The notes under the pieces: model-generated
Told to the model about the DNA's origin: nothing
What the model saw: only the letters and a program-made list of their open reading frames with translations
The model's database searches: none
DNA from: JANRJY01 sp033763735
GTDB lineage: Bacteria; Bacteroidota; Bacteroidia; Cytophagales; UBA9547
Assembly: GCA_033763735.1 (NCBI GenBank)
Contig: JANRJY010000064.1
Span: 1-64,000 of the forward strand
DNA length: 64,000 bases
Direction of reading: 5' to 3'
Position numbers and translations under genes: made by a program
Part shown: in pieces, positions 25,978-35,177 of the stretch
Layout of the letters: each line of letters starts with the position of its first letter
Numbering within the stretch: the first letter of the stretch is position 1

Positions 25978-27447
25978 ATGACTTTAACAGATTTACTTGT
26001 TTCAATTATTTCCGGAATGCAATTTTTATTACCCGAATCCTTATTATTTGGTTTGGTTATTATTATTGTATTGACCGGTTTAATATTTAAAAATCAACAA
26101 TTATGGTTGATGCCATTGATATTTGGGTTTGGAATGAGTGTGGTTTTGTATTTTGATGCCATACAATTACTAAAATTCACCCAACCCTTGCATTTATTTT
26201 CTGATTCTATATTATTGAATTCACATTCTATCAAATACAAATTGCTATTAGATGTAATTGGCATACTATTCGTGTTTTTTTGTATTTTAAGTAATAAAAT
26301 TACGGAAAGAAAATCTCATTTTCTTGAATTATTTTCGATTGCAGCTTCCATTTTGTTGGGTGCTCATTTTATTGTTCTTACTTCAAATCTACTTTTATTT
26401 TTTCTTTCCCTTGAAATTATATCTCTGGGTTCCTACATTTTGGTCTGTTTTGTTTTTAATAAAATTTCGGCAGAAGCATCTGTAAAATATATACTTTTTG
26501 GAATGTTTGCTTCTGCTATAACCTTGTATGGAATTTCTTTTTTGTATGGATTTACTGCAACATTGAATTTCAACAATGATGATTTTTTAAACAATCTATT
26601 TTCTGTAGGTTATGCACCGGCTTGTATGGCTATAGGGCTTACTATAACAGGTATTTTGTTCAAATTATCTGTTTTCCCTTTATATTTTTGGGTGCCTGAT
26701 GTGTATGAAAGTACGCCCTCATCTATCATTGCTTTTTTTTCAACGGTAAGTAAAGTGGGAGGTATCGGAATATTGACTAAGTTTTTACCAATGATTGCCG
26801 GAATTGGGTATGGAGGAGGAACCAATGTTGGATTATTAATATCTGTAACGGCATGTTTAAGTATTGCAATAGGTAATACAGCTGCCTTTTATCAAACCAA
26901 TTTTAAACGAATGTTAGCATATTCAGCCATTGCTCAATCCGGATTTTTGATATTACCTCTGGCATCATTTTCTAATTTGGCATTAGACACTGTATATTTT
27001 TACTTATGTATATACGCTGTATTAAGTTTTGGGGTGTTTTACTTTGCTAATTTGCTTCAAGAAATCACAGGTTCCCAGCTAATTGATTCTTTTAACGGTT
27101 TGGGTAAAAAATATTTGGTTTTAGGCATTTTTGGTGTGATTATTTTAGTTGCTATAGCTGGATTACCACCTACTTCGGGTTTTATGGCTAAGTTGCTGAT
27201 TTTTAGTTCTATTTGGGAAAGTTTTACCAAAAATGATCAAAATTGGTATTTGTGGGTACTAATATTTGGATTGTTGAATACAGTAGTAGGTATATTTTAT
27301 TACTTTAAACCCATTTATAATATGTTTTTAAAAAATCCTGCTGATGACAATATTATTAAAATTCATCCATTAAAAATGGCATTTGTGTTTTTTCTAACGT
27401 TTGGAGCTTTAATATTTTTCTTTTTCCCGGGACTAATAATTAAATAA
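25978..27447 (+). CDS. nuoN: NADH-quinone oxidoreductase subunit N
   Basis: The 489-residue protein is a proton-pumping, antiporter-like subunit of complex I. Seen are many membrane helices, the motif ILFKLSVFPLYFWVPDVYESTPSSIIAFFSTVSK containing the conserved lysines/proline, and ACLSIAIGNTAAFYQTNFKRMLAYSAIAQSGF, followed by a helix pair with AGLPPTSGFMAKLLIF. It is unusual that no other nuo gene is in this window; nuoN is normally last in the nuo operon, after nuoM. Here it is divergent from gcvH with its own promoter region. It is probably part of complex I encoded elsewhere. Confidence 0.93.
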   Translation: MTLTDLLVSIISGMQFLLPESLLFGLVIIIVLTGLIFKNQQLWLMPLIFGFGMSVVLYFDAIQLLKFTQPLHLFSDSILLNSHSIKYKLLLDVIGILFVFFCILSNKITERKSHFLELFSIAASILLGAHFIVLTSNLLLFFLSLEIISLGSYILVCFVFNKISAEASVKYILFGMFASAITLYGISFLYGFTATLNFNNDDFLNNLFSVGYAPACMAIGLTITGILFKLSVFPLYFWVPDVYESTPSSIIAFFSTVSKVGGIGILTKFLPMIAGIGYGGGTNVGLLISVTACLSIAIGNTAAFYQTNFKRMLAYSAIAQSGFLILPLASFSNLALDTVYFYLCIYAVLSFGVFYFANLLQEITGSQLIDSFNGLGKKYLVLGIFGVIILVAIAGLPPTSGFMAKLLIFSSIWESFTKNDQNWYLWVLIFGLLNTVVGIFYYFKPIYNMFLKNPADDNIIKIHPLKMAFVFFLTFGALIFFFFPGLIIK

Positions 27448-27559
27448 TACTTTAAAAACACAATGATAAAAGGATACTCCATGTAATAATAAATTCATTT
27501 AATATTACAATGAAATAATCGAACTAATATTATTTTTACACCATTAATCAAATGAAATT

Positions 27560-28009
27560 ATGAGCCTGAAACAAAATGTAGACAACCAAATAAAAGAGGC
27601 AATGAAAGCAAAAGATCAAGATGCACTTCGAGCTTTAAGAGGCATCAAGTCAATGATTCTTTTGGCCGAAACATCAGAAGGGCAATCCGGTGAACTCTCA
27701 AATGAAACTGAAATGAAATTGCTTACCAAAGCCGCAAAACAACGAAAAGAAAGTGCAGACACTTATACTGCCAATGGCAGAAACGACCTTGCAGAAACTG
27801 AGCTAAAAGAACTAAAAATTATTGAAAGTTTCTTACCCAAACAACTCAGTGAAGATGAAGTAAATGCCATATTGAAAAACATTATTGCCCAAACAGGAGC
27901 AGTAGGGGCCAAAGATATGGGTAAAGTAATGGGAGCTGCTACAAAAGAACTCGCTGGAAAAGCTGACGGTAAAATGATTTCAGAATTGGTAAAAAAATTA
28001 TTGGCCTAA
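27560..28009 (+). CDS. GatB/YqeY domain protein
   Basis: The 149-residue soluble protein has the YqeY pattern: SLKQNVDNQIKEAMKAKDQDALRALRGIKSMIL, then a charged middle (TKAAKQRKESADTYTANGRNDLA) and ELKIIESFLPKQLSEDEV followed by the conserved GAKDMGKVMGAATKELAGKADGKMISELVKKLL. The C-terminal part matches the tail domain of GatB, and a tRNA-dependent amidotransferase role has been suggested for the family without proof. A cvpA-like gene follows after 16 bases. Confidence 0.93.
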   Translation: MSLKQNVDNQIKEAMKAKDQDALRALRGIKSMILLAETSEGQSGELSNETEMKLLTKAAKQRKESADTYTANGRNDLAETELKELKIIESFLPKQLSEDEVNAILKNIIAQTGAVGAKDMGKVMGAATKELAGKADGKMISELVKKLLA

Positions 28010-28025
28010 TAACACCAACCAGTAA

Positions 28026-28544
28026 GTGAAGCCGATTGATTGGATTATATTATTACCCTTAATATTTGGAGCGTATGAAGGATATAAAAAAGGGTTTGTA
28101 ATGATGCTTACCGGTGTGTTGGCAATAGTATTAGGCGTAGCAGGAGCATTTGAACTGCTATTTTTAGGCATTAAATATCTTGAAAAAATATTGCCAAATA
28201 TGCCTCATATCCTCCCAATTATATCATTCTTAGTTATATTTGTTTTGATTGTAGTGGCTGTGTATTTATTAGGAATGATACTCAAAAAGGCGCTTGACCT
28301 TACCATATTTGCCGGAAAACTTGATAATGTTGCAGGTTCAATTGTAGGAGTTGTTCAATGGGCATTTATAACTGGGGTACTCATGTGGTTGTTGATGCAA
28401 TCGGGATATTTTCCCAAAAAATATACTTCTGACACTTTCATATTGCCGTATATGGTAGCAATAGGTCCAAAGTTTGTAGGTTTTTTTACATGGCTATTTC
28501 CATTTGCAGGAAAGTTATTTAAGGATATTAAAGGCGTTTTTTAA
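28026..28544 (+). CDS. CvpA family membrane protein
   Basis: The 172-residue protein has four membrane helices with conserved features of CvpA: KPIDWIILLPLIFGAYEGYKKGFV at the N-terminus, then FVLIVVAVYLLGMILKKALDLT and LDNVAGSIVGVVQWAFITGVLMW. The start is a GTG. CvpA in enteric bacteria affects colicin V export and stress tolerance; here no such link is visible. It is part of a short run of genes read the same way (yqeY, cvpA, udk), with 3-16 base gaps. Confidence 0.88.
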   Translation: MKPIDWIILLPLIFGAYEGYKKGFVMMLTGVLAIVLGVAGAFELLFLGIKYLEKILPNMPHILPIISFLVIFVLIVVAVYLLGMILKKALDLTIFAGKLDNVAGSIVGVVQWAFITGVLMWLLMQSGYFPKKYTSDTFILPYMVAIGPKFVGFFTWLFPFAGKLFKDIKGVF

Positions 28545-28547
28545 TTT

Positions 28548-29168
28548 ATGCAATTGGCCAAACCATTCATAGTAGGCATTACGGGGGCCAGTGGTTCAGG
28601 TAAAACATCTGTAATAAACCAATTGATTGAAAAATTTGAACCCGGTAAAATTTGCCTAATTTCTCAGGATCATTATTACAAAAAAGCTGATTTACAGCCG
28701 GTTGATTCAAATGGATATGAAAATTATGATGTTCCGGAATCCATTAATATTGATGATTTTGTAGCTGATGTAAAAGCGGTTGCTTCAGGAAATGAAATCA
28801 AAAAAATGGAATACAATTTTAATAATCCCAATTTACTGACACATGAAATTACATTTACACCTTCTCCTATCTTAATACTTGAAGGAATATTCATTTTTCA
28901 TTTTTTGGAAATTAGAGAAATGATTGACTTAAAGGTGTTTATCGATACCTATGAAGACATAAGAACAGAACGTAGAATCAAGCGAGATGTAAGCGAAAGG
29001 GGGCATCCATTAGAAGAAATAAAATATAGAATATTAAATCATGTGGAACCTTCTTATAAATTATTTGTGGAGCCTCATAAAGATAAATCTGATATTATTT
29101 TGAAGAACAATGAGAGTTATGATGTTCCGCTACAATTACTTTATAATTATTTGATTCAAAGGATATAA
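28548..29168 (+). CDS. udk: Uridine kinase
   Basis: The 206-residue enzyme phosphorylates uridine and cytidine. The P-loop GITGASGSGKTSVINQL is at the N-terminus, followed by ISQDHYYKKADLQ, the substrate-site YDVPESINIDDFV, ILILEGIFIFHFLEIREM, and TERRIKRDVSERGHPLEEI. The length is a little under typical Udk (about 210). It is the last gene of the yqeY-cvpA-udk run. Downstream 29169-29464 holds no gene or clear signal. Confidence 0.93.
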   Translation: MQLAKPFIVGITGASGSGKTSVINQLIEKFEPGKICLISQDHYYKKADLQPVDSNGYENYDVPESINIDDFVADVKAVASGNEIKKMEYNFNNPNLLTHEITFTPSPILILEGIFIFHFLEIREMIDLKVFIDTYEDIRTERRIKRDVSERGHPLEEIKYRILNHVEPSYKLFVEPHKDKSDIILKNNESYDVPLQLLYNYLIQRI

Positions 29169-29464
29169 AAGTTGATTTTTTATACAATTTTCCATTTTTT
29201 ACCTACATCGCTTTAAGATTAACATAATTGATATATTCATTTTAATACAAATACTAAAGTTTAATAAATCACATATTAATTAAGAACATTGACTATAGTT
29301 TCAATAAAATATAGTTTAAATTACATTTTGCGATTTTTACAAAAAAAGATGGACATAATATCTCAATTCATACATTGTAGGCTTAAACACTTAACAATTT
29401 CTTAATTTTTAATACTCAGATTTGAGGAGTCTAATCTGTAATTTAGTAAAAACATAACTGCTCA

Positions 29465-30706
29465 ATGATTAAGAATTTGGTATTACTTTTTTTTATTACC
29501 AATACTTTTTATGGTCAAAATATTGATAACCAAATTTTTCGAATCAATAGTATCATAACTTTGCTCAAAAAGCAACAAGACTCCCTTTACGCTCAATTAG
29601 AAGGCTTAAAATTGGAAAAAATCAGAAATGACTTATTTAAAATGGGGTTTCCCGCTTCTGAGGAAATTATTATGCATTCGGCCATGGCTTTGGCTTATTC
29701 CGAACCACATGAACAAGCCATATGGGTGGCCCATATTATTATTCCCGAAGTTAGCAGTGGCACCAATTCCCGCACCAACGACTTCAGACCCGATTCATTA
29801 ATCAAAACAGGTAGTGCAGATGAAGCAGATTATTTCTCCAAAAAAATGAAGTCTGATAGTTCCGGCTACGAATATGATGGCTATGGATACGACAGAGGTC
29901 ACTTGGCACCTTCGGCCGATTTCAAGTGGAGCCGAAAGGCATTGTCAGAGTCATATTTTTACTCCAATATATCGCCACAAGTAGCTCAACTCAACCGTGG
30001 TAAATGGGCAGAACTCGAAGATATGATCCGCGGATATGTGTATATCAAAAAAACAACCCAGCTATACGTGGTTACAGGGCCAGTATTGGATGATAATTTG
30101 CCCAAAATCCCAAGAGCGATTAACAAAGTATCAATTCCAGAGTGGTATTATAAAGTAGTGATTGATACGGTTAACAAACAAGGAATAGGTTTCATGATGA
30201 AAAACATCGACAATCCGGATCCGGTGGAAACCTATGCCGTAAGCATAGATCATGTTGAAAGTGTAACGGGGCTCAACTTCTTTCCCAATCTTACCTCAGC
30301 TCAGGAGAAAATCTTAGAAAAAGAATATGATCCTTTCAAATGGGTACCCGAAAGCCAGGCAAAAAATGTAATGCCAATTCCTGAAGATATGCTTCCACGA
30401 AATACTTTTAACACCCTTCAGGCAAAACTATATATGGGCAAAAATGAAAAAGTTACTATTTGTGGGACCGTTGTGGGCACACACAAATCAAAAAAAGGTA
30501 ATATTTTTATCAACTTAGATAAAAAATTCCCTTCACAGATATTTACTGCTGCTATTTGGACAAGAGATGCTATTAATTTCAGCTACGAACCACATCGTTA
30601 TTTGATGGACAAAAAAGTTTGTTTTACTGGAGTTGTAACAAAATCAGGTGATGTACCTCAAATGAATATCATAAATGAATATGCTATAAAAGTGATTGAG
30701 GAATAA
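29465..30706 (+). CDS. Secreted DNA/RNA non-specific endonuclease with C-terminal OB-like domain
   Basis: The 413-residue protein has a short signal peptide (LVLLFFITNTFYGQ), then a spacer. The NUC1 domain contains DRGHLAPSADFKW (around residue 142, with the catalytic histidine), YFYSNISPQVAQLNRGKW (the Asn of the metal site), and YVVTGPVLDD. The last 90 or so residues (KVTICGTVVGTHKSKKGNIFINLDKKF...) look like an OB-fold, as in secreted nucleases that hold nucleic acid. Such enzymes degrade DNA outside the cell, perhaps for nutrient phosphate. It is solitary and converges with the GntR gene one base apart. Confidence 0.85.
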   Translation: MIKNLVLLFFITNTFYGQNIDNQIFRINSIITLLKKQQDSLYAQLEGLKLEKIRNDLFKMGFPASEEIIMHSAMALAYSEPHEQAIWVAHIIIPEVSSGTNSRTNDFRPDSLIKTGSADEADYFSKKMKSDSSGYEYDGYGYDRGHLAPSADFKWSRKALSESYFYSNISPQVAQLNRGKWAELEDMIRGYVYIKKTTQLYVVTGPVLDDNLPKIPRAINKVSIPEWYYKVVIDTVNKQGIGFMMKNIDNPDPVETYAVSIDHVESVTGLNFFPNLTSAQEKILEKEYDPFKWVPESQAKNVMPIPEDMLPRNTFNTLQAKLYMGKNEKVTICGTVVGTHKSKKGNIFINLDKKFPSQIFTAAIWTRDAINFSYEPHRYLMDKKVCFTGVVTKSGDVPQMNIINEYAIKVIEE

Positions 30707-30707
30707 C

Positions 30708-31709
30708 TCACAACGAATTTCTTTCAATCATTCGAAAATCATTTCTTATTACTTTTCTCTCATTATTTATTATCAATTTTGCAGCTATTGATCCCATTGC
30801 TTCAAAATCAGTGCTTATCACCGTTATTCCGTCGGCAAGTATCTCTTTTAAAGGCGTTTCATTATAGGATATAATTCCAATGTCGGTTCCGGGTTTTAGT
30901 TGCTTTATTTTGCAAATTTTTAGGAGCTTCACTAAGTCATCTTCTTCTATTACCACAAACACTTTACCTTGGTTTACTTTGTTTTCCTCAATGGCACTAA
31001 TAATATCAAACTCAAAAGCATTATTTTGACAAAACAAAGCAAACCCCGCCATTACTTCCTTTGCATATCCCCTCCCCTTTGGGAATACCAAAGAGAGTTT
31101 TCTATATTTTTTAATTTGAATAATAGCCTTAAAAAGAACGGTTTGAATATCATGTTCAAAATCCTGATATACAGCCGAAAGGGGCTCAAAACCTATTATC
31201 ATTTTATCCAATAATATAAGTTTTTGTGCAGGCACTTTTTTCAATGATTTGATGATTTGATCTTTATCTTCAAGGTCAGGTGGTATGACTACATAGTGTG
31301 TGTAATTGCCCAATGCCGATTGTAGTTGGGTTGCAAATAACTGAATATCATTGTGATGGATAAAAATATCGCAACTTCCAGACTCCCCAATTTGATTAAT
31401 AAATGCATTATAAATCGTTTTTTTATAAGCACTTAGTTTATTGAAATGCAAAAATATCCTAATTTTACTTGTGGTATCTTTTGAATTAATATAATAGCCT
31501 TTGCCCTTTACCGAAGTCAACAACCCTCTATTTTTCAGTTCTTTGTATGCTTTTTCTACGGTATCACGCGCTATTTCGTGTTCGTCAGCAAATTCATTTA
31601 TTGAAAGTAATGAATCGCCAATTTTGAGCAATCCATTCTCAATATCTTCCTCAATTTTAGAAACAATTTGTTTGTATTTGGGAAGTGACGATTGAGCATC
31701 AAAAATCAT
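30708..31709 (-). CDS. GntR family transcriptional regulator with periplasmic-binding-protein-like ligand domain
   Basis: The 333-residue regulator has an N-terminal winged helix-turn-helix (residues 1-70: LPKYKQIVSKIEEDIENGLLKIGDSL, NEFADEHEIARDTVEKAYKELKNRGLL, GKGYYIN). The C-terminal part has sugar-binding LacI-like segments (HYVVIPPDLEDKD, KLSLVFPKGRGYAKEVMAGF, GTDIGIISYNETPLKEI, ISTDFEAMGSIAAKLI). This architecture is common for rhamnose regulators in Bacteroidota. It is divergent from the rhamnulose-phosphate aldolase gene, with a perfect 13-base inverted repeat in between. The effector is likely a rhamnose-related sugar, inferred from context. Confidence 0.88.
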   Translation of the reverse strand: MIFDAQSSLPKYKQIVSKIEEDIENGLLKIGDSLLSINEFADEHEIARDTVEKAYKELKNRGLLTSVKGKGYYINSKDTTSKIRIFLHFNKLSAYKKTIYNAFINQIGESGSCDIFIHHNDIQLFATQLQSALGNYTHYVVIPPDLEDKDQIIKSLKKVPAQKLILLDKMIIGFEPLSAVYQDFEHDIQTVLFKAIIQIKKYRKLSLVFPKGRGYAKEVMAGFALFCQNNAFEFDIISAIEENKVNQGKVFVVIEEDDLVKLLKICKIKQLKPGTDIGIISYNETPLKEILADGITVISTDFEAMGSIAAKLIINNERKVIRNDFRMIERNSL

Positions 31710-31806
31710 AAGTTCAAAAATACAATTCTTTTTATAAAATTAATTTAAAATTGAACTTTAATCGAAAGTTTATCAGGTATCTGACTGACTATAAAACAGT
31801 TAACAA

Positions 31807-31839
31807 CAATATAACATTGAATTATACAATGTTATATTG
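31807..31839. promoter_or_regulatory. Perfect 13-base inverted repeat, candidate operator
   Basis: The arms CAATATAACATTG (31807-31819) and CAATGTTATATTG (31827-31839) are exact reverse complements, separated by AATTATA. The element lies 98 bases from the GntR start and 140 bases from the aldolase start. Its symmetry suits a dimeric regulator. A -7-like box TATTTTTG at 31945-31952 lies between it and the aldolase gene. Confidence 0.6.
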
Positions 31840-31978
31840 CCAATATATCTATCCTAAATATGCATTATTCACCACGAACTACCAACTACATACAACTAAC
31901 AAAAATACAGGATACTACAGGATAGGTTTATTAAATATCCCTTCTATTTTTGTATCAATATCAAATAATTATAAGACA

Positions 31979-34102
31979 ATGAAATATCAAAAGAAAGCAC
32001 AGTACAAATATGTATCATACTTATGGGATGATGCCAAAGTTGCGTCTTTAAACGGCAATGAAGTAGACCTTTTTATATATCGCTCCAATATGTTGGGAGC
32101 CGATTTGCGACTTACCAACTATGCAGGAGGAAACACAAGCTGCAAAATTCAAGACATAGATCCAATGACTGGCAAAGAAGTGGAAGTGATGTGGGTTAAA
32201 GGATCGGGTGGAGATATTGGTACATTAAAAAAAGCAGGCTGTGCTTCATTATATGTGGAAAAACTGCATCAACTTAAAAATGTATACCGTGGCCTCGAGT
32301 TTGAAGATGAAATGGTGGAGAAATTCAATTATTGCTTGTTTAACCTTAAATCAGCTACTCCTTCCATTGACACCCCTTTACATGGATTGTTACCTTTCAA
32401 ACACATCGACCACTTACATCCTGATGCTTTAATAGCTATTGCCGCAGCCAAAGACGGTGAAAAAATAATGAAAGAAATATGGGGTGATACAATGGTATGG
32501 ATTCCATGGCAACGTCCGGGTTTTGATTTGGGCTTACAACTTGAGGCAGCTGTTAAGAAAAACCCAAACTTGAAAGGTCTAATTTTGGGCGGTCATGGTT
32601 TATTCACTTGGGGAGATACTGCGTATGAAAGTTATATCAATACTTTGAATACAATTGAAGAAGCCAGCGAGTACTTAGCAGCAAATTATGGTAAAAAACG
32701 CCCCGTTTTTGGTGGGCAAAAAAGCAAATCACTTGCACCTGAGGCACGTAAAGAACAAGCTTCACTTATAATCCCGACCTTAAGAGGACTTGCATCAAGT
32801 TATATAAGAATGGTGGGTCATTTTACAGATGATGAAAGAGTGCTTGAGTTTACTAATTCAAATGATTTATCAAAACTTGGTCCCATTGGAACTAGTTGTC
32901 CTGATCATTTCCTTAGAACTAAAATTCGTCCCTTAATCCTTGATATTGCGCCTGATGCGGATGTTGATAGCCCAGAAATAGTCTCGAAAATAGAAAAACA
33001 ATTTGCAGAATATCGCGAAATGTACAAAGGTTATTACGACCGTTGCAAAAAACCAAATAGTCCTGCCATGCGTGACCCTAATCCGGTGGTAATTTTATAT
33101 CCGGGCGTGGGCATGTTTACTTTCTCCAAAGACAAGCAAACGGCCAGAGTATCAGCTGAATTCTATATCAACGCTATAAATGTAATGAAAGGTGCAGAAG
33201 CCGTAAGCGAGTACCAAGGCTTGCCTGAACAAGAAGCATTTGATATTGAATATTGGTTGCTTGAAGAAGCAAAATTGCAACGTATGCCTAAAGAAAAACC
33301 ACTTTCACGCAAAGTAGCCATCGTTACTGGTTCCGGTGGTGGTATCGGGAAAGCTATTGCTAAAAAATTAGTAGAAGAAGGTGCTTGCGTAGTACTTACC
33401 GACCTCAATGCAGAGTGGTTAAAAGATGCTAAAGAAGAATTTGTAAAAACATTTAATAAAGATATTGTAGCAGATACATTACTTGATGTAACTAAATCAG
33501 ATTCTATTGCAGGCGCATTTAAAGTTGCAGCTTTAGCATTTGGAGGTGTGGATATTATTGTGAACTGCGCAGGACTTGCCATTTCAAAATCAATTGAAGC
33601 AACCGAAGAAAAGGATTGGAATCTTCTTTATGATGTATTGGTTAAAGGACAGTTTTTGGTCAGTAAAGAAGGTGTTGCCATTCTACGCAAACAAAAATTC
33701 GGAGGAGATATCATCAACATTGCTTCTAAAAACGGATTGGTATCAGGACCTAATAATTTAGGATATGGATCAGCCAAAGCAGCTCAAATACATGGCTCCC
33801 GATTGATGGCCGCAGAGTTAGGCAAAGACAAAATTCGTGTAAATGTGGTTAATCCGGATGCAGTAATTGGTGGAAGTAAAATATGGGAAACCACCGGTTG
33901 GGCTGAAGGTAGGGCCAAAGCTTATGGAATAAAAGTTGAAGAGCTTCCTGCATTCTATGCTTCACGTTCACTTATGAATGAAATCGTGTATGCTGAAGAT
34001 ATTGCCAATGGCGTATTTGCATTCGTTGGAGGTCATTTATCAAAATCTACAGGAAATATAATAAATGTAGATGGCGGTGTAGCTGCTAGTTTCGTGAGAT
34101 AA
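31979..34102 (+). CDS. rhaE: Bifunctional rhamnulose-1-phosphate aldolase / short-chain dehydrogenase
   Basis: The start is set at the ATG giving MKYQKKAQYKYVSYLWDDAKV, since upstream codons (from 31751) look non-coding. The product is 707 residues. The N-terminal class II aldolase half has LRLTNYAGGNTSCKI, MWVKGSGGDIGTLKKAG and LHGLLPFKHIDHLHPDA, then GLILGGHGLFTWGD. The C-terminal half is an SDR with the TGSGGGIGKAIAKKLVEEGA NAD loop, NCAGLAIS, and the Tyr-Lys pair in GYGSAKAAQIHGSRL. It cleaves rhamnulose-1-phosphate to dihydroxyacetone phosphate and lactaldehyde and oxidises the lactaldehyde. The usual rhamnose isomerase, kinase and transporter genes are not nearby. Confidence 0.9.
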   Translation: MKYQKKAQYKYVSYLWDDAKVASLNGNEVDLFIYRSNMLGADLRLTNYAGGNTSCKIQDIDPMTGKEVEVMWVKGSGGDIGTLKKAGCASLYVEKLHQLKNVYRGLEFEDEMVEKFNYCLFNLKSATPSIDTPLHGLLPFKHIDHLHPDALIAIAAAKDGEKIMKEIWGDTMVWIPWQRPGFDLGLQLEAAVKKNPNLKGLILGGHGLFTWGDTAYESYINTLNTIEEASEYLAANYGKKRPVFGGQKSKSLAPEARKEQASLIIPTLRGLASSYIRMVGHFTDDERVLEFTNSNDLSKLGPIGTSCPDHFLRTKIRPLILDIAPDADVDSPEIVSKIEKQFAEYREMYKGYYDRCKKPNSPAMRDPNPVVILYPGVGMFTFSKDKQTARVSAEFYINAINVMKGAEAVSEYQGLPEQEAFDIEYWLLEEAKLQRMPKEKPLSRKVAIVTGSGGGIGKAIAKKLVEEGACVVLTDLNAEWLKDAKEEFVKTFNKDIVADTLLDVTKSDSIAGAFKVAALAFGGVDIIVNCAGLAISKSIEATEEKDWNLLYDVLVKGQFLVSKEGVAILRKQKFGGDIINIASKNGLVSGPNNLGYGSAKAAQIHGSRLMAAELGKDKIRVNVVNPDAVIGGSKIWETTGWAEGRAKAYGIKVEELPAFYASRSLMNEIVYAEDIANGVFAFVGGHLSKSTGNIINVDGGVAASFVR

Positions 34103-34124
34103 TTGTTCTTTTTATTATAAAATT

Positions 34125-34158
34125 AAAAGCCATCTTTGAACCAAAGATGGCTTTTTTT
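34125..34158 (+). terminator. Terminator after the rhamnulose-phosphate aldolase gene
   Basis: The arms AAAAGCCATCTTTG and AAAGATGGCTTTT with a short loop are followed by a run of T. It ends the aldolase transcript before the epimerase gene. Confidence 0.9.
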
Positions 34159-34187
34159 GTTTTAATTTAAACTTTATACCTAACAAC

Positions 34188-35108
34188 ATGCAAACAATCA
34201 TTGGAGCAGGAGGCGCAGTAGGCACTGAACTTGCCAAATCACTTTTGAGTTATACCTCTGATATACGTTTGGTAAGTCGTAATCCCAAAAAAGTGAATCC
34301 ATCAGATCAACTTTTCCCTGCTGATGTGACCAATAGAGAACAAATATTCAAAGCCGTTGAAGGTTCTGAAATTGTGTATGTAACCGTTGGTTTTGATTAT
34401 AATATTAAAGTATGGCGTAGTACTTGGCCTCCTTTAATGCGCAATGTAATTGATGCATGCAAACAATTTAAAGCCAAACTGGTATTTTTCGATAACATCT
34501 ATCTATATGATCCTAAGTCTGTGGGTCATTTAACAGAAAATAACCCAATTAATCCAAGTAGCAATAAAGGGAAAGTAAGGGCCGAAATTGCGAATATGTT
34601 AACAGATGAGATTAAAGCGGGAAACATAACTGCATTAATTGCCCGTGCCCCTGATTTTTATGGCCCTTTCAATACAAAAAGTGTTTTAGTTGAAACCGTA
34701 TATAAGCCATTTTCCACAGGTAAGCCCGCCAATTGGTTTGGGTCTATTGATAAAATTCACACATTTATTTACACGCCTGATGCAGGAAAGGCAACTGCAA
34801 TTTTAGGAAACACCCCAGATGCCTACAATCAGGTGTGGCATTTGCCATGCGATAATCGCAAACTTACAGGCAAACAATTTATTGAAATGTTTGCCAAAGA
34901 AATGAACAAACCTGTCAAAATTCAAGTGTTGCCAAAGTGGATGTGCAGTATTATAGGCTTATTTGTTCCTATAATGAAAGAGTTCCCCGAAATGTATTAT
35001 CAATACGAAAATGATTACTACTTTGATTGCAGCAAATTTCAAGAAAAGTTCAATTTTAAAGTAATGCCTTATGAAGAAGGCGTAAAAATGACCGTTCAAA
35101 ACCAATAA
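34188..35108 (+). CDS. NAD(P)-dependent epimerase/dehydratase family protein
   Basis: The 306-residue protein is an extended short-chain dehydrogenase: MQTIIGAGGAVGTELAKSLL (a glycine-rich loop), then GSEIVYVTVGF, LVFFDNIYLYDPKS, and ITALIARAPDFYGPFN. The usual active-site YxxxK is not clear (YLYDPKS and NKGKVRAEI give only a partial match), so it may be an atypical member or a nucleotide-binding protein that has lost the catalytic pair. It stands after a terminator, so it is its own unit despite lying beside the rhamnose gene. The substrate is unknown. Confidence 0.75.
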   Translation: MQTIIGAGGAVGTELAKSLLSYTSDIRLVSRNPKKVNPSDQLFPADVTNREQIFKAVEGSEIVYVTVGFDYNIKVWRSTWPPLMRNVIDACKQFKAKLVFFDNIYLYDPKSVGHLTENNPINPSSNKGKVRAEIANMLTDEIKAGNITALIARAPDFYGPFNTKSVLVETVYKPFSTGKPANWFGSIDKIHTFIYTPDAGKATAILGNTPDAYNQVWHLPCDNRKLTGKQFIEMFAKEMNKPVKIQVLPKWMCSIIGLFVPIMKEFPEMYYQYENDYYFDCSKFQEKFNFKVMPYEEGVKMTVQNQ

Positions 35109-35177
35109 TAAAAAGTAGGTTGTTGATAATTTATACATTTTTTTATTAAAATTTATCTCATTATCAGCCCAAAAGTG

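Noticed and set aside
31751..31978. A longer aldolase start with 76 extra residues
   Set aside because: The extra part has low-complexity, intergenic-like composition, includes the perfect inverted repeat, and the family begins near the ATG at 31979.
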